Shown piece after piece: positions 22,200-33,729 of a DNA stretch of 64,000 nt. Positions within the stretch are counted from its first letter, which is position 1. Each line of letters begins with the position of its first letter. Source of the DNA: Chelonoidis abingdonii (Eukaryota > Chordata > Testudines > Testudinidae); NCBI RefSeq assembly GCF_003597395.2, contig NC_133777.1:9335063-9399062 (forward strand). Direction: 5' to 3'. The notes beneath the pieces were generated by a model that saw only the letters and a list, made by a program, of their open reading frames with translations, searched no databases and was not told where the DNA came from. The position numbers and the translations under genes are program-made.

Positions 22200-25100
22200 C
22201 CCCTGTGGGTGCCGCCATGCTTGGGGCGGCCAAATGGCTAGAGCCACCCCTCCTTCCCCCACACAGCTCACACAGCCCTATGAAGGGACAAGGCTGTTCA
22301 GTCTTTGTACCCTATTCAACTTTCCGCCTTTCCACTGAGCCTGACACAAAAGGAACCATCTGATGCTGTATTTTGTGATGTGGACACATGTTCACTGGGA
22401 CTTGACTGAAACTTGTAGGCATATTTGCATAGGCTACTAAACAAGCATGACATGATAACTTTTGGCTACTACCAACCTAAACTGGATTTGAAGTGGTCAC
22501 TTAGTATCTATCCCTTGTCACTGTGTCCCATTTACCAAAAACAGTTTTGCTCGTGATTGCTTTTTTTCCTCAGATGTTTATTTGAAATATTCAACTTACA
22601 AACACAGGGCCTATAGCAACTGTGGGCAAGACAGTTGGGGTAGGTTTTTTTTTTTATTTGTTTGCTTTTGAGCTTCAGTGTATTAGCAAATATTTGCTGG
22701 TGCTGCTTTTGCAGATTTGAGGAAAAGGGACTATCTCTAGCACTGTGCTGGCTCCCTGGAATCCAATTTAAGTCCTTGTTGTTCAGTGTCCATCAAGACT
22801 GTTTTATTATATTTCTTGCCATATCACTGACTGTAATGAATTGCTACGATATTATCTCTGGCCCCGTCCGTGCTTCCCCCGCAGCTTCTGACAGAAATTC
22901 AGTATTAGTAAAATGAACCACTGAAATAAAGTCTCATAAAATATGTTATAAAAAAGATTGCTAGGCAACCAAGAAGAATGCCGGGAACTGAAAGGAGCCT
23001 AAGTGAGCATATCAAGCCCGGGTCAAAGTGTCAGACGGAGAAGCAGGGTGCAGGGATTCTTGTTTCTTAGTTCTAGCTACACTTAGATTTTGATTTTCTT
23101 TTGGAAGAGATAATTATTATGGAACAATACATACATATGTGGCAGTTGGTGTGATTGCCTCTAATCCCGGACTGATCAGCTGGCTGATCAAATGCAGTTG
23201 GCTAGATCTTCTCAATAGAAGGCAAATGAAATGAGGTTTTTCACTGCCACCAAATTACTCTTATTTTAACTGTTTACATTTTCCAGGGGTAAGGGCCATC
23301 TCCCTGGGTCCCTCTTGTAAGAATAAGTGATATGCTTGAAAGTAGCATGCGTCACCTTAGCTTCCATTTCATCACCCCAACCTCTTTTGTATGTTAGCAA
23401 CTGTTACTTTAGATAAAGCAGCCTCGGTAAAGAAGGCAAAACAGACAAAAACAACACAATTTATTTGCAGAGTCTAACACTAGTAATTGGCTGTTTACAA
23501 ATACATATACAAATATAAAAGGAAAATTGAAGGAGGTTTGAGAGAACAGCAGCAGAGGAATTACCGTAGGTGTAAACAGGAAATGTTTATAGCTGTCATT
23601 AGCTAAAATTATAACCCAGGTTTTGCTTTTACTTCAGTCTCCAGCTCAAGACTTGGAGATGCTATTCCCTTGTAGCTTTAGTAGCCAAGCCAGTCATAGC
23701 CCAACCCGCTATTTACACCCTGAATGGTCCAACTAATCACTCAGACCCTCAGCCCACTCCCCAGACAAGGCTGAGACTTTGATTTCACTCCAAGTAAAAC
23801 TTCCACCCAAACTGCTTACATGAGTTCCTTTTCCACCCCCAGGAAAACCCTGAGAACCTTCATCTTTTGGTGACTAGTGTGTGACCTACACGACAGTCTT
23901 TGGCGCATTCCCTTTAACTTCTCGAGTGCATTAAGACAAACACATACATGATGAAACTGGTGAGTACTGGGACCTCCCAAAAAGGTACTTAGACTATTCA
24001 TTTTCACTAATCAGTTAGGCCTGCATCCACAAATGTATTCAGGCTCCTAACTTCCACTGATGTCACTAGAGGTTAAGAGTCTATACCTTTGAGCATCTGG
24101 ACCTTAGGCCCCAGGAAATGGCTTGTGCTAGTTATTGGTTAAAAAAAAACTGTTAAAAAAATCTGTTGCGCTTTCCTCTGGGTGTGTGATAACATTATTG
24201 CATGCATCACACTGCACCTTTGGCTGGGCCAGGCACTGCTACAACATGACTGCCTGGCACTCTAGTCACTAAAATTATACAATTTGTTTCCCAGTGTCTC
24301 ACTTAGCACATAATTTTCTATTCAAACAGCTAACAGCCAGCCTGACTAAGAATCATATTGTCCAGAGTCTGACCTGCTTCAACGGTGCTATATGGACTGA
24401 AGGGCTGCTCTCGCCAGAACATTTGCAGAGGTTATGGACAGCTCTTTTTCAACCTCTGGTGCTCTTGGCCTCCAGAAATCAGTTGGGACTTGCATGGGCT
24501 ATATGAGTAATTAACCCACTCCCTTCCCATCCCAATGTATGGCTCGGGCTGTCACACCTTTCGTCACTTTAGTAGCCTTAATCATGCAAATAGTTCCACT
24601 GAGACCAGTGGGGCTACTGACATGAGTGAGAATTACTTGTAGGAGCAAGGGCTTGCAGATTTGGGCCCTTACTTTGGAGATGAGGGTATTTTACTAGAAC
24701 AAAATGCCCAGCAGGTTTAGCCACTCTATAAACAACAAATGTAGTCAGACAGGTGTGTCAGCTGGGAGACTGGAGAGGCATTCATTTAACTCATGCTGTT
24801 TTAGGATCAGTGCTAGGATCAGGCTCATTGAAAGGTCTTCAGTCCTGACAGCTGCTCTTCACTGGAACTGTTGAAACAGAAAATAGAGGAAGGAGCTTCA
24901 GAATGATGGATAAGGATCAAGCCTGAGATTTCCATGGTGTTGGCATTCTTGTTCTTTTTTCCCATAAAGAAGTAAGTGAGGACAAGTATGCTGGCTACAT
25001 AGCAACATGGTGCCCCTTTTATCTCTCATATCTCTTCTAGCCTGCTTGAGTTCCTGAAATCAAGCAGACTGAGATTTATTTGTCCATTAATGTCTGAAAA

Positions 25101-25591
25101 TTGGGTGTTTTGTCTATTGTGTCCCTCGGTATCCTTAGGAGCATGCTAAGAATGTCAGTCTCAAACAGTCATGCTAAAGTATCCAGTGCAATGTTGGTGC
25201 CATACAAGTAATACAATTTTGAGATTCTATCTCATTGGATCTACTTCAAATATGTGTTTAGTAGCACTGGGACTTTCTCCTTCCTCACCAGAATTGTAAA
25301 GCATTGGAGTGATGTGCTAATTTAATTGCAAAAACTAAGAACTATGGCCCAGATTATGTGCTGCCACTTTGCACCAAACCACTGGTACCAAGTGGGCCTA
25401 AAGTCAACATTACTGGCCACAGGAGGATCATCCAGTGGATTAGAACTGTCGCAGTGTTCCTGTGACACTGCCCTTCTGCTACCTGGGATTCCCTCATGAC
25501 CAGGTTATTGCTGGCTGCCATATCAGCTCCTTGAGAAGGAGCAGTTGATTATCTCCCAAATCAGTCCTCTTCCCCGACCCTGCTTTCTAGG
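22200..25591. other. Intergenic sequence without a recognised gene
   Basis: The stretch is mostly AT-rich unique DNA. Old repeat-like phrases occur at about 24010-24110 and 24580-24670 ('gggctactgacatgagtgag', 'gcagatttgggccct'). A T-rich run lies near 22640. Open frames of 60-85 codons lack recognisable domains. Confidence 0.55.
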
Positions 25592-25930
25592 TTAGATAGT
25601 GGGTTGCCAGGAGACCCTCCCAGCCCTGTGAAAATGCGTGAGTACGTGAAGGTGGGGGAGAGCAAGCAATGGAGGGAGTGGGGATGGAATGAGCGGTGCA
25701 GGGACTCGGAGAAGGGGCAGGGCAAGGCTGTTCGGTTTTGTGCAATTAGAATGTTGGCAACACTTAAACTGGGCTCACCAAAGGAGGTCACTCTCTCAGG
25801 TGCATTGGCAAAGCCCCATCCTGAGATAGGTTTGCCACCTTTCTTATTTCTGGTAACCGGGCCCGGAGGCCATGTCTCTTTCCCCAAGGCCCCACCCCTT
25901 CTCTGCCTCTCCCCTCAAGTCCTCAACCCC
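25592..25930 (-). mobile_element. Dispersed repeat (class unclear)
   Basis: On the minus strand it reads 'cggttaccagaaataagaaa', 'ggtggcaaacc', then 'gttgccaacattctaattgc', 'acaaaaccgaacagccttgc', a pattern I recognise as common in turtle genomes. The 'gtggcaaac'/'gttgccaac' pair near the centre hints at a composite. The open frames on both strands have no recognisable product. Confidence 0.5.
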
Positions 25931-25934
25931 ATCA

Positions 25935-26385
25935 TAGGTGGCGAGTTATATGGGCCCATGGTGTGTGTGCTCCACCAATATTCAAGAAGGTGGACCAGCT
26001 CCACCAATGTGTGGGCTTATATTTTCAGAGCCATCCCATCCATAGGAAGGACTGAGGCAATGACCCCGGGCCCGCACTTTGGGGAGACATGGGGTCTGGG
26101 GTGGCCTGGTGCTGGCAGCAGCAAGTGACCTGGCCCCAGCCCACCCCATTCTGCTCCGCTGTACGCTGCCCGCCTCTTCCCATCCCTGATCTGCCCATGC
26201 CACGCCCCCACTCCATCCCTTCCCCCAAGTCCCTGCCCTGCATCTTTCTGGCTTTCGCTCCCTCCCTCGAGTGATGCTGGGAGCTGGCGGGGCAGAGTAG
26301 GGTGGGCCGGGGCTGGGACCCATTCTGGGCACCACCAAAAATTATACAAACCTGGCACCCATGACCTCCATAACTCACTCCCCTC
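25935..26385 (-). mobile_element. GC-rich dispersed repeat
   Basis: On the minus strand it begins 'atgggtgccaggtttgtata', 'atttttggtggtgcccagaa', then purine-rich blocks, and ends near 'catgggcccatataactcgc'. I recognise the pattern as a frequent turtle non-coding repeat. Ends and target duplication are not resolved. Confidence 0.5.
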
Positions 26386-26469
26386 CCCTGTCGCTCGTTG
26401 GATCGTCTCCACCTCCATTCCTCTCGCCAGCTTGGCTCCCTGTGCTCCGGGGTTGAAACAGGAACTGCT

Positions 26470-26660
26470 GTAGCCTGACAAGAAGCCCGCCTGAATGGCT
26501 GAGCAGGGGCTGGTGCAGGATAATGACCTGGCGCTTCCCCCCACTCCATGGCAACCGGCCTTTTGGTGTCCAGTCAGTACATCTGACACTGCCAGGTCCT
26601 CTTTTCAACTGTACATTCCAGTCAAAAACTGGCACCTGGCAACTCTGTCTCGAGATCATG
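26470..26660 (-). mobile_element. Dispersed repeat fragment
   Basis: On the minus strand 'gttgccaggtgccagttttt', 'gactggaatgtacagttgaa', 'gaggacctggcagtgtcaga' resembles a recurrent turtle repeat (the 'gttgccaggtgtccggtttt' type). A 94-codon open frame crosses it but is explained by the repeat. Confidence 0.5.
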
Positions 26661-26664
26661 TTCT

Positions 26665-29390
26665 AAATAAACTGGACCACAATATAGCCACATAGTTATT
26701 ATAACAAAAGTTGAAGGTAGAACGGTGAGAGATACAGTCCCCAAAGCTCTTAAGAAATAATCATTACAAAGTCAGAGCAGTGATGCTAGTGTTAACGCTA
26801 AGGCAGCAGTGAGAATTGAATTGACTATTTTGGGATCCTTATAACTTAAAAAAAACCCCAAATAAATAAATAAATAAATACAAATCCCCGATGTGCTGCA
26901 ATTTCTCATGCTTGTTCTCAGGCCAAAAGTGAATTTTTTGCGTGGGAGAAGTTTGAAGAAAACCCATTCAGCTGTTTCTGAGTTATCAGAGCATGAAAGT
27001 AACATCTGGTTTTAAAAAAAATATTCCCACTTTTTCCCCCCTTTGCTCATCAGAGTCAAAAAATGGCTTTTGGTTTATAGTGTCTAATGTGGCGCATACA
27101 CAGCCGTTCCTGGAGAATGCAGGTCATGGCTTTATTGATTTACCGAGGAAGAACTAAGGTTACAAAGTAAAATTAGGGATGCCTAAAATCATGCACAAGA
27201 AGAGGATATTTGCAGCACATTCCTTCCTGCTGGAAGCACTCATCAAACAGCAAAGGGCTGACTATGGCCATGCCTGCATGGGTATGAACAGGGGAGAAGT
27301 GCCAAGAGCACTTCCCCTCAACTGCAATCAAGGACTGCTCCTGGCTAGCAACACCAAGCATCTCAATGAGTTGGGAGGGTGAGGATGCTGGGGAGGAGAT
27401 GGAAGAGCTGACTTGTCACAGACTTGCTCCCCACTGCATGCTTGAGAGTTCTGGGCATATCCTGGAGTACTCACTGAGACCGTGCATCTCCACATCACCA
27501 CCCCCTCTCCAGGTCTATGATTTAATGCCACAAGGGAATCCCAAGCATTTCTGAGTCCAACAAAAACTAAATCATGGTGTTAAAGCAACAATTGGTGAAT
27601 CAACACTTTCATCCATAACATTCAGGAATCTTTAGGAACCACATATGAACTTGCTGGCTGCAGTTAGTTTGTTGATTTCACTCTGTCTTCTGCACTCTTT
27701 CACCAATGTAGTTCTTTAGTCCTTGATTATTTTGCTGTGTTCAGCAGCGTACCATAGATGGCAGCACAGGATGAAAATTGCAGAACTATTTGCCTTGTAC
27801 TAACATGGTTAGTTTCAGATCGATCTGACTAAAATTTCTTTCACATTTTTTACCTTGACTTTTAACCATAATGAAAGTGGAACCACTGGAGTTTATAGCA
27901 ACCATACAATCTCAACTCTGCCACCACCTCTGAGAAATCTCTCACTACAATTAACTATTCATATTAAGAAAATAAATGGAAGACCTAAATCCACTGGTAA
28001 GTTTGGGGGTTTTAATATATAAGAAGTATCAAAAAGGGTCAAGTAGCTGATTTATTTATATCTTTCTTGTAACAAGAGTATGCATATTGATACATTTTAA
28101 CTTATATTGGGAGTTCTACAGATGTAAATGGGGGCATGGATTTCCCTGCTCCACCTCTACCAACACCACAGCTATCCACAAGGATCTCAAAGCCTTTACA
28201 GACTTAAACATTAACAACAGCCCGGAATTGTCTTTTTGTTTGGTGATTGTACAACTCCTAGGTGCTACAGTAGTAAGATTAATAATAATAATAGTGGAAG
28301 AATTTAACTGAACACTGAAAACCAGTTGCTTCTGGAGTAAAACATTTAATCTACTTCACAGTAATAGCAACACTGCCCAGCAGCTTGGGACAGATGTGAA
28401 AAATACCATACCCAACTGAAAAGAGGCACTTGTGAAAATCCCATTAGGCACCTACTTGCAATGTAGGCAGCTAAATACCTTTAAAAAAAAATCTAGCTGT
28501 GGGTTCACTATTCAATACATTTTAAAAAAACCAGGGACAGAAAACAGCAAAAAGGCAGAGAAAGGCAAATTTATTTTATCATCACCAAGATGAAGAAAGA
28601 TGCCACAAAATTCTATAGTGACCTGGGTGGGGGAAACTGCATACAATAAATGCCATTAAAATGCACAACTAATCCAATGGTAACTGAAAGGCGTCCTCAC
28701 TGCCACAAACTGTCCAATTAACAGCCCCCCACCTCCACCTCCCATGTACCAGAGCTGGATGGATGAACCAGGGTAGTCATCTTTGACAAGACATGCAGCG
28801 CCACTCTTTTACAGGATTTTAATATGATCTTACATATCAAGAGGATTCGAACGACAAGAATGAATGGCACTAGGCAGCCTCATGCCTTGATGTTCTGATG
28901 AATTGATGCCCTGGCATATCCATCACTCTATTCTGCTGTCAAAAGAACTCCCAGTTCTGGAAGATGAGTGTGTTTTTCTTCTACAGTGTTTAAAAAAAAA
29001 ATACCCTAGCATCTGTTCTCAAGCCCTACAGCTAGATAGATGTAACTTTGAAATAAAGCACAGCCAAATGTGCAGAACTTATGGCACGGCTCTAAATACA
29101 TGACAAACGGGGCAGGACACAAACCGGCCCTTACATCATCTGCATAGAGGTGAATTCCATCCTGCATCCACACACAGATTAAGCTAAGTGCACAGTAACT
29201 TTGCAAGAGACCGAAGCAAGGCTCCCTCCTTGTAAGGTGTATAGCCTTGTGTCAGTCTCTGCACACCTTCCTACAATGGCATTATGGAATCATTATAATA
29301 AAAATAGCCTGAGCTGACAAGAATTAACTGTTACAAGAAACTACACAGGTGTACCAAAGGTATGTTTGCACTGCAATTGGGAGTGTGACT
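26665..29390. other. Intergenic AT-rich sequence
   Basis: I see no gene or clear transposon here apart from an (AAAT)n microsatellite. Open frames are short and unrecognised. Confidence 0.55.
26860..26880. repeat. (AAAT)n microsatellite
   Basis: Five consecutive AAAT units, preceded by an A-rich run from 26848. A simple repeat only. Confidence 0.95.
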
Positions 29391-29691
29391 CAGAGCTGTA
29401 ACTAGGTATTTTTGCGCCTGAGGCAAGAATATAAAATTGTGCCCTCCCCCAGGGCCGGCTTTTCGGTGGTAATTCGGCAGTGGGTCCCTCAGTCCCTCTC
29501 AGAGGGAAGAGCCTGCCGCCAAATTGCTGCCAAAGAATGAATGAAGTGGCGGTGGTAGAGCTGCCGCTGAAGTGCCACCGATCACGGCTTTGTTTCTTTT
29601 CTTTTTTTTTCCCCTCCACCGCTTTCTGCGCCCCTTGGCTTTGTGCGCCCGAAGTAAGCGCCTCACACGCCTCGCCCTTGTTACGGCTCTG
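29391..29691. mobile_element. Non-autonomous hAT element with perfect target duplication
   Basis: The termini are CAGAGCTGTAACTAGG and, in reverse, CAGAGCCGTAACAAGG (14 of 16 matching). The flanks GTGTGACT at 29383-29390 and 29692-29699 are identical, a perfect 8-bp hAT duplication. The 301-bp interior ('gccctcccccagggccggct', 'gtgcgcccgaagtaagcgcc') has no transposase. An undamaged duplication suggests this is one of the younger insertions in the window. Confidence 0.93.
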
Positions 29692-29699
29692 GTGTGACT

Positions 29700-31079
29700 G
29701 CATCTTGGGGAGACATAACCATGCTAGCTGTAATCTGAGTAGCCCAGCTAGAAAGAGCAGCGAAACTGTGGCAATATGGGCTTTGGCATTGGCTAGGAAC
29801 ATGACTACGTACCGGAGCTTCTTGGAGGGTTTGTAGAGCCTACACTGAAGCTTGTGCTGGTGAGGCTTTGCTGCTATCTTCGCTAGGTAGATCAAAGCTA
29901 GAGTGGGTATGTCTATCTGAGTGGCAATCGTTCCTTTGATTACAATATAGATGTACCCTAAGGCTGTAGGAAAATATTGTTTGGTTTGAGAAATAGAATG
30001 GGATCATGTATAGAATGATAGTGAGGTGCATTTGCAGAAGGGGGTGGAACTCAATCACACAGGCAGCCTTAATTTTGCATCCTCTGACTTTTAAGTGACA
30101 CGATCTTACTCTTAATGTAAATGTCAATAATACATTATATTCCCATGGTGCCCTTTTTCCAAGGCTCCCAAAGAGCTTTATGGAAGCGGGGAAGTTTGTG
30201 GCTGAGTAAAGTGTGAAATCATGAGCAACACCATGGGCTTGCAGTGTAAAGGGCAGGGGATAAGCACAAGGTAAAAGTCGTGAGCAGGACAAACTTGCAG
30301 AGGAGCCTGAGCCTTCATTAATGGGAACAATGCTGCACAGCTGCCAAGCTATGCCTGCCTAGCAGCAGAAGTGAGGCAGAAGGGAGAACATGTAGCTACA
30401 CACCTTGTGAGCATGGTGAGGGTCACATTTAAGCCCGTATCTGCTCAGACACAGCCTGTCCCTGCCCTGTGCCTTTTTCACCCTGCACATTTTTGAGTAA
30501 GGGTACGAGGGGCTGACCCAACCGCCCTTGTTGCTCACAGTACAGTATCATGACTAGCACCTGCGTTAACTTGTACCCATGTTTGGACTTCACTCATACT
30601 TTCGCAGGAGAACAACTGCTTTGTGTATGCAGTTGGGTGCCTCACAAGGACTTGCAGCATCAAGCATAAATTGGCCTGTGAGAAGAATGCTGGGGCGCAC
30701 CTGAGTATAAGACTTAAGGATACATTTTCAAAGCACCTGATTCTCACTGTGATTAGCACAACTAAAGCCCCATGCACTAGTTTGAAAATTCAGGGGTTAA
30801 CATCTCCCAGGAATAGAGAACAGTCAGTACCTTCCGAAAACAACTCATTTTCTAGGAAATGGCACCCTTGCTCAAACTAATTACAAGGCACCACTCCCAT
30901 CATTATGGAGCAAAATTACGAGGGATCTGGCAGGAGCATAGCAAAAATCTGTGGAGCAGTAAACTTCAAATGAGGTGGAAATAATGTCTGTGTGCAAGAG
31001 GGCTGGGTCTGCTAATTCGATGTTTCTGAGGCCAGTAAGCTGTAGTAAGGAAACGGAGACATCACCAGCAGGAATTAAG
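29700..31079. other. Intergenic sequence without a recognised gene
   Basis: No gene or transposon is recognised. Open frames of 75-184 codons overlap the neighbouring hAT element or lack recognisable domains. Confidence 0.55.
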
Positions 31080-31550
31080 TTTAGGTCTGAAACTGCCCTA
31101 CCTGACATAATAAGGGCACAGTCAGGAGGCAGGAGATAAACTGGAGAAATAGTCTCTCCTCATTTCATGGAGAGAGACATAGCTAGAAGCAAGTTTTAAG
31201 AAGGGATTTGAATGGGGAGCGAGAGGGATCCTAGCAAGCAAGGGGAATAAATCCCAAGCATAGGGGGTGGCATCGTAGGAGGTGGGAAGAGACAAACAGA
31301 GAGGAAGTGTGATACAGGCAGTGAGAAGAGAAGCAGGAGGAGCAGAGCTATGAAGAACTTTGAAAGTGAAGAGCTTGACTTTGATGGAGAAAGGGATGAG
31401 ACGCCAGAGAAGGGATTTAAAGAGGGGAATAGCATGCCCAAAGCTGTGTATTAAAGCCCTATAACCAGCACTATGCACTGCAGGTGAAAAGTTGTCTTCA
31501 CAAAGGCCCAGGAGGAAAGACAGGAAAGCTTGAGATAAGTCCACCACCTA
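31080..31550 (-). mobile_element. L2/CR1-L3-like LINE remnant
   Basis: On the plus strand 'gctatgaagaactttgaaag', 'tgaagagcttgactttgatg' and 'gacgccagagaagggattta' follow the pattern of an inverted old LINE 3' coding end. The minus-strand 141-codon frame includes SLLWRLIPFSIKVKLFTFKV and LHSSAPP, which resembles the C-terminal part of L2-like reverse transcriptases. It is a fragment with no active domain. Confidence 0.55.
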
Positions 31551-31559
31551 CTAAGAACT

Positions 31560-33607
31560 AGAAGTAGGGATGAAGGGGGAACACTGTTTCAGCCAGGGAC
31601 AGACCTTTCCCATCTAACACCCTTTAGAAGAGATAACTTGAGGCCCCCAGAACCCATGGGCCTGGGGAAGGAATAAACAGGAGTAGGGCCTGAAAGTAAC
31701 TTGTTAAACCAGCAAAATATTTTTTTGCAAAATGGCTACTTTACTAGTCATTACCTGTATAGTTAGAGCATTGAGAATGGCCTAAGCATTTCTGACTGAA
31801 CTCATTCTATCTACACGATAGTCTTGGAAGACAATTCTCCCTAGATTTATAGTTCTGAGGTTTCACCTATGGCCAGCATGACCCTCAGACAGCTATATCA
31901 TTTCTTTGATACATTGGCTAGAATGTTATTAATTTACCAAGACAAATTCAATTACTGTGTAATTACTCAGATTATTCATTCATGTGTCAGGGTTGCAGGA
32001 TCAACCTATTAATCTGCATTACTGTTCATGATACTCCTGAGACACAAGGAGGATCATAGCACAATACTACGGAATTATTATATGGTATATTAGAAAAGTA
32101 CTGCTGCAAACTCATTACACGCAACCTACTTCTATCCCCACCAGATAAGAAACTGGCTTCTCTGTAAGACGCATCTCAGCTTGGTGAGGACTTACGGGAA
32201 TTCTCCTTCCATTGTTCCAGCATCAGTGCAATTCCAACCGTGCTAGCAGTGGTGAGACCACTAGATAGACCAGATACTTGCGTTTCAACCACCTTATCAT
32301 CTAAGCCTCCTCTGAGCGTAACCTGTGGTGTTCAGTGATCTGTTCATGTTTAAGGTGCTTGTATGAGCTTGGCGCTAGTCTATGTCCAGTTCCAACTGCT
32401 GTGCCTAGCCAGTGCCCCATTCAGCCCTTCTGTCTGGCAAGCACAGCCCCCAATACCACATAATTCACATCTACTCTATGTGGCTCTCTGTCACCCTCTA
32501 GTGGTGGTTTGGCCACATCTAGAGTGATGATCCTGCTACAGACTGGACTAACGGAGCTGGGTCTTTTCGCTCTGACAGTAGAGCCTCATGCTTCAAGAGG
32601 TCCCAGATCTGATCTCCGCTGCTGATGGCTCACCCAGTGGTGTTGTATTACATGGGATAGCTCAATGGTGAGCCTTAGTGCAAAGAGAGAGAAACATATT
32701 GATGGGTGTCGAAAAATCTAGCTGCAATCTAGTGAGCTTTACTCTCCATGAACATCCTTTGCTGTTGTCATGCCTCATGTGGTGGTGCTATTTTGCTCTA
32801 AGACAGTGAGGACTGTAATGCAATAGGGGGAAGGGAGCTTAGCTATCTTGCTTCTGTCGTTTCTTATCCATTTCCTTTTATTGTCTATTGCCTCAATAAA
32901 AATCAAGGAAAACTAGTTCATGGTGTGAAGAATCTGTATTACAGGATAATATAAAATGTTATTGGCTCTAACTCTTAGATCCAGTATCAACAATCTTGGG
33001 TCTTGTGATGCTGCATGTTTATCATTCTGTGATCTCACACTGGGACAGGGAAATTTCAGCCAATCCTATGGACAGCCCTAACTTGCTGCGCCCTACTCCA
33101 AGCTAAAACAGCGTTGGCTTCAATTTACATGACCTGGCCACTGATTGCAGCTTATCAGGGTATTCCACTACCAATAAACATCTCATTTTCATGTGAAGAG
33201 CTGTTTCGGCTACACTCCTTAGCCATCTTTTGCTAACATCCAGGTCTATGTGTGAAACTTTTTATTGATCCTATCATAGCAGTGCTGCTTCTCTACATGC
33301 TCCCCACAGATCCTGACTTCACAAAGGGCTTTGATATGGGGAGGATGAAAGGTTCTGCAGAAAACTAATTTCCACAGCTTCCTGTTATTGCAAACTCAGG
33401 TATTGCCACATCTTGCCCCTCAGGGAACAGAGCATGGGCTAGTGATGAGAGCAGGGGGCTGGGAGTCCAGTTTTTTATGTCATTCCCCAAGTGTGACTGA
33501 AGCTGATTTTACCCCAAAATGCTAATGGTCCAAAAAATCTATAGAAATATTAAAGAATCCAGGACGGGGCAGCAAGTAGCAGAAAGCCAAATTCTTTGAA
33601 GAATGCA
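31560..33607. other. Intergenic sequence with possible old tRNA-SINE traces
   Basis: Two phrases resemble tRNA-derived SINE heads: around 32565-32640 ('gacagtagagcctcatgctt', 'cagatctgatctccgctgct') and around 33425-33495 ('agcagggggctgggagtcca'). Both are too diverged to classify. No gene is seen. Confidence 0.4.
32493..32504 (-). promoter_or_regulatory. CTCF-like motif
   Basis: On the minus strand CCACTAGAGGGT matches the CTCF core at 11 of 12 positions. It is a motif match in otherwise featureless intergenic DNA. Confidence 0.4.
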
Positions 33608-33722
33608 AGAGGCTTTGCTATTAATTATTATTATTATTTATAATTTATACTGCAGTAGCATGTAGAAGCCCCAGCCCTGGACCAAGAGCCTATTGTGCTA
33701 GGTGCTGTACGAATGCAGATAT
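33608..33722 (-). mobile_element. L2/CR1-L3-like 3' end remnant
   Basis: 'attattattatttataattt', 'tgtagaagccccagccctgg' and 'tgtgctaggtgctgtacgaa' form the reverse complement of the same old LINE tail seen at 11294-11376 and 61380-61463. An ATT-type short tandem run marks its A/T-rich end. Confidence 0.7.
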
Positions 33723-33729
33723 AGCAGCA

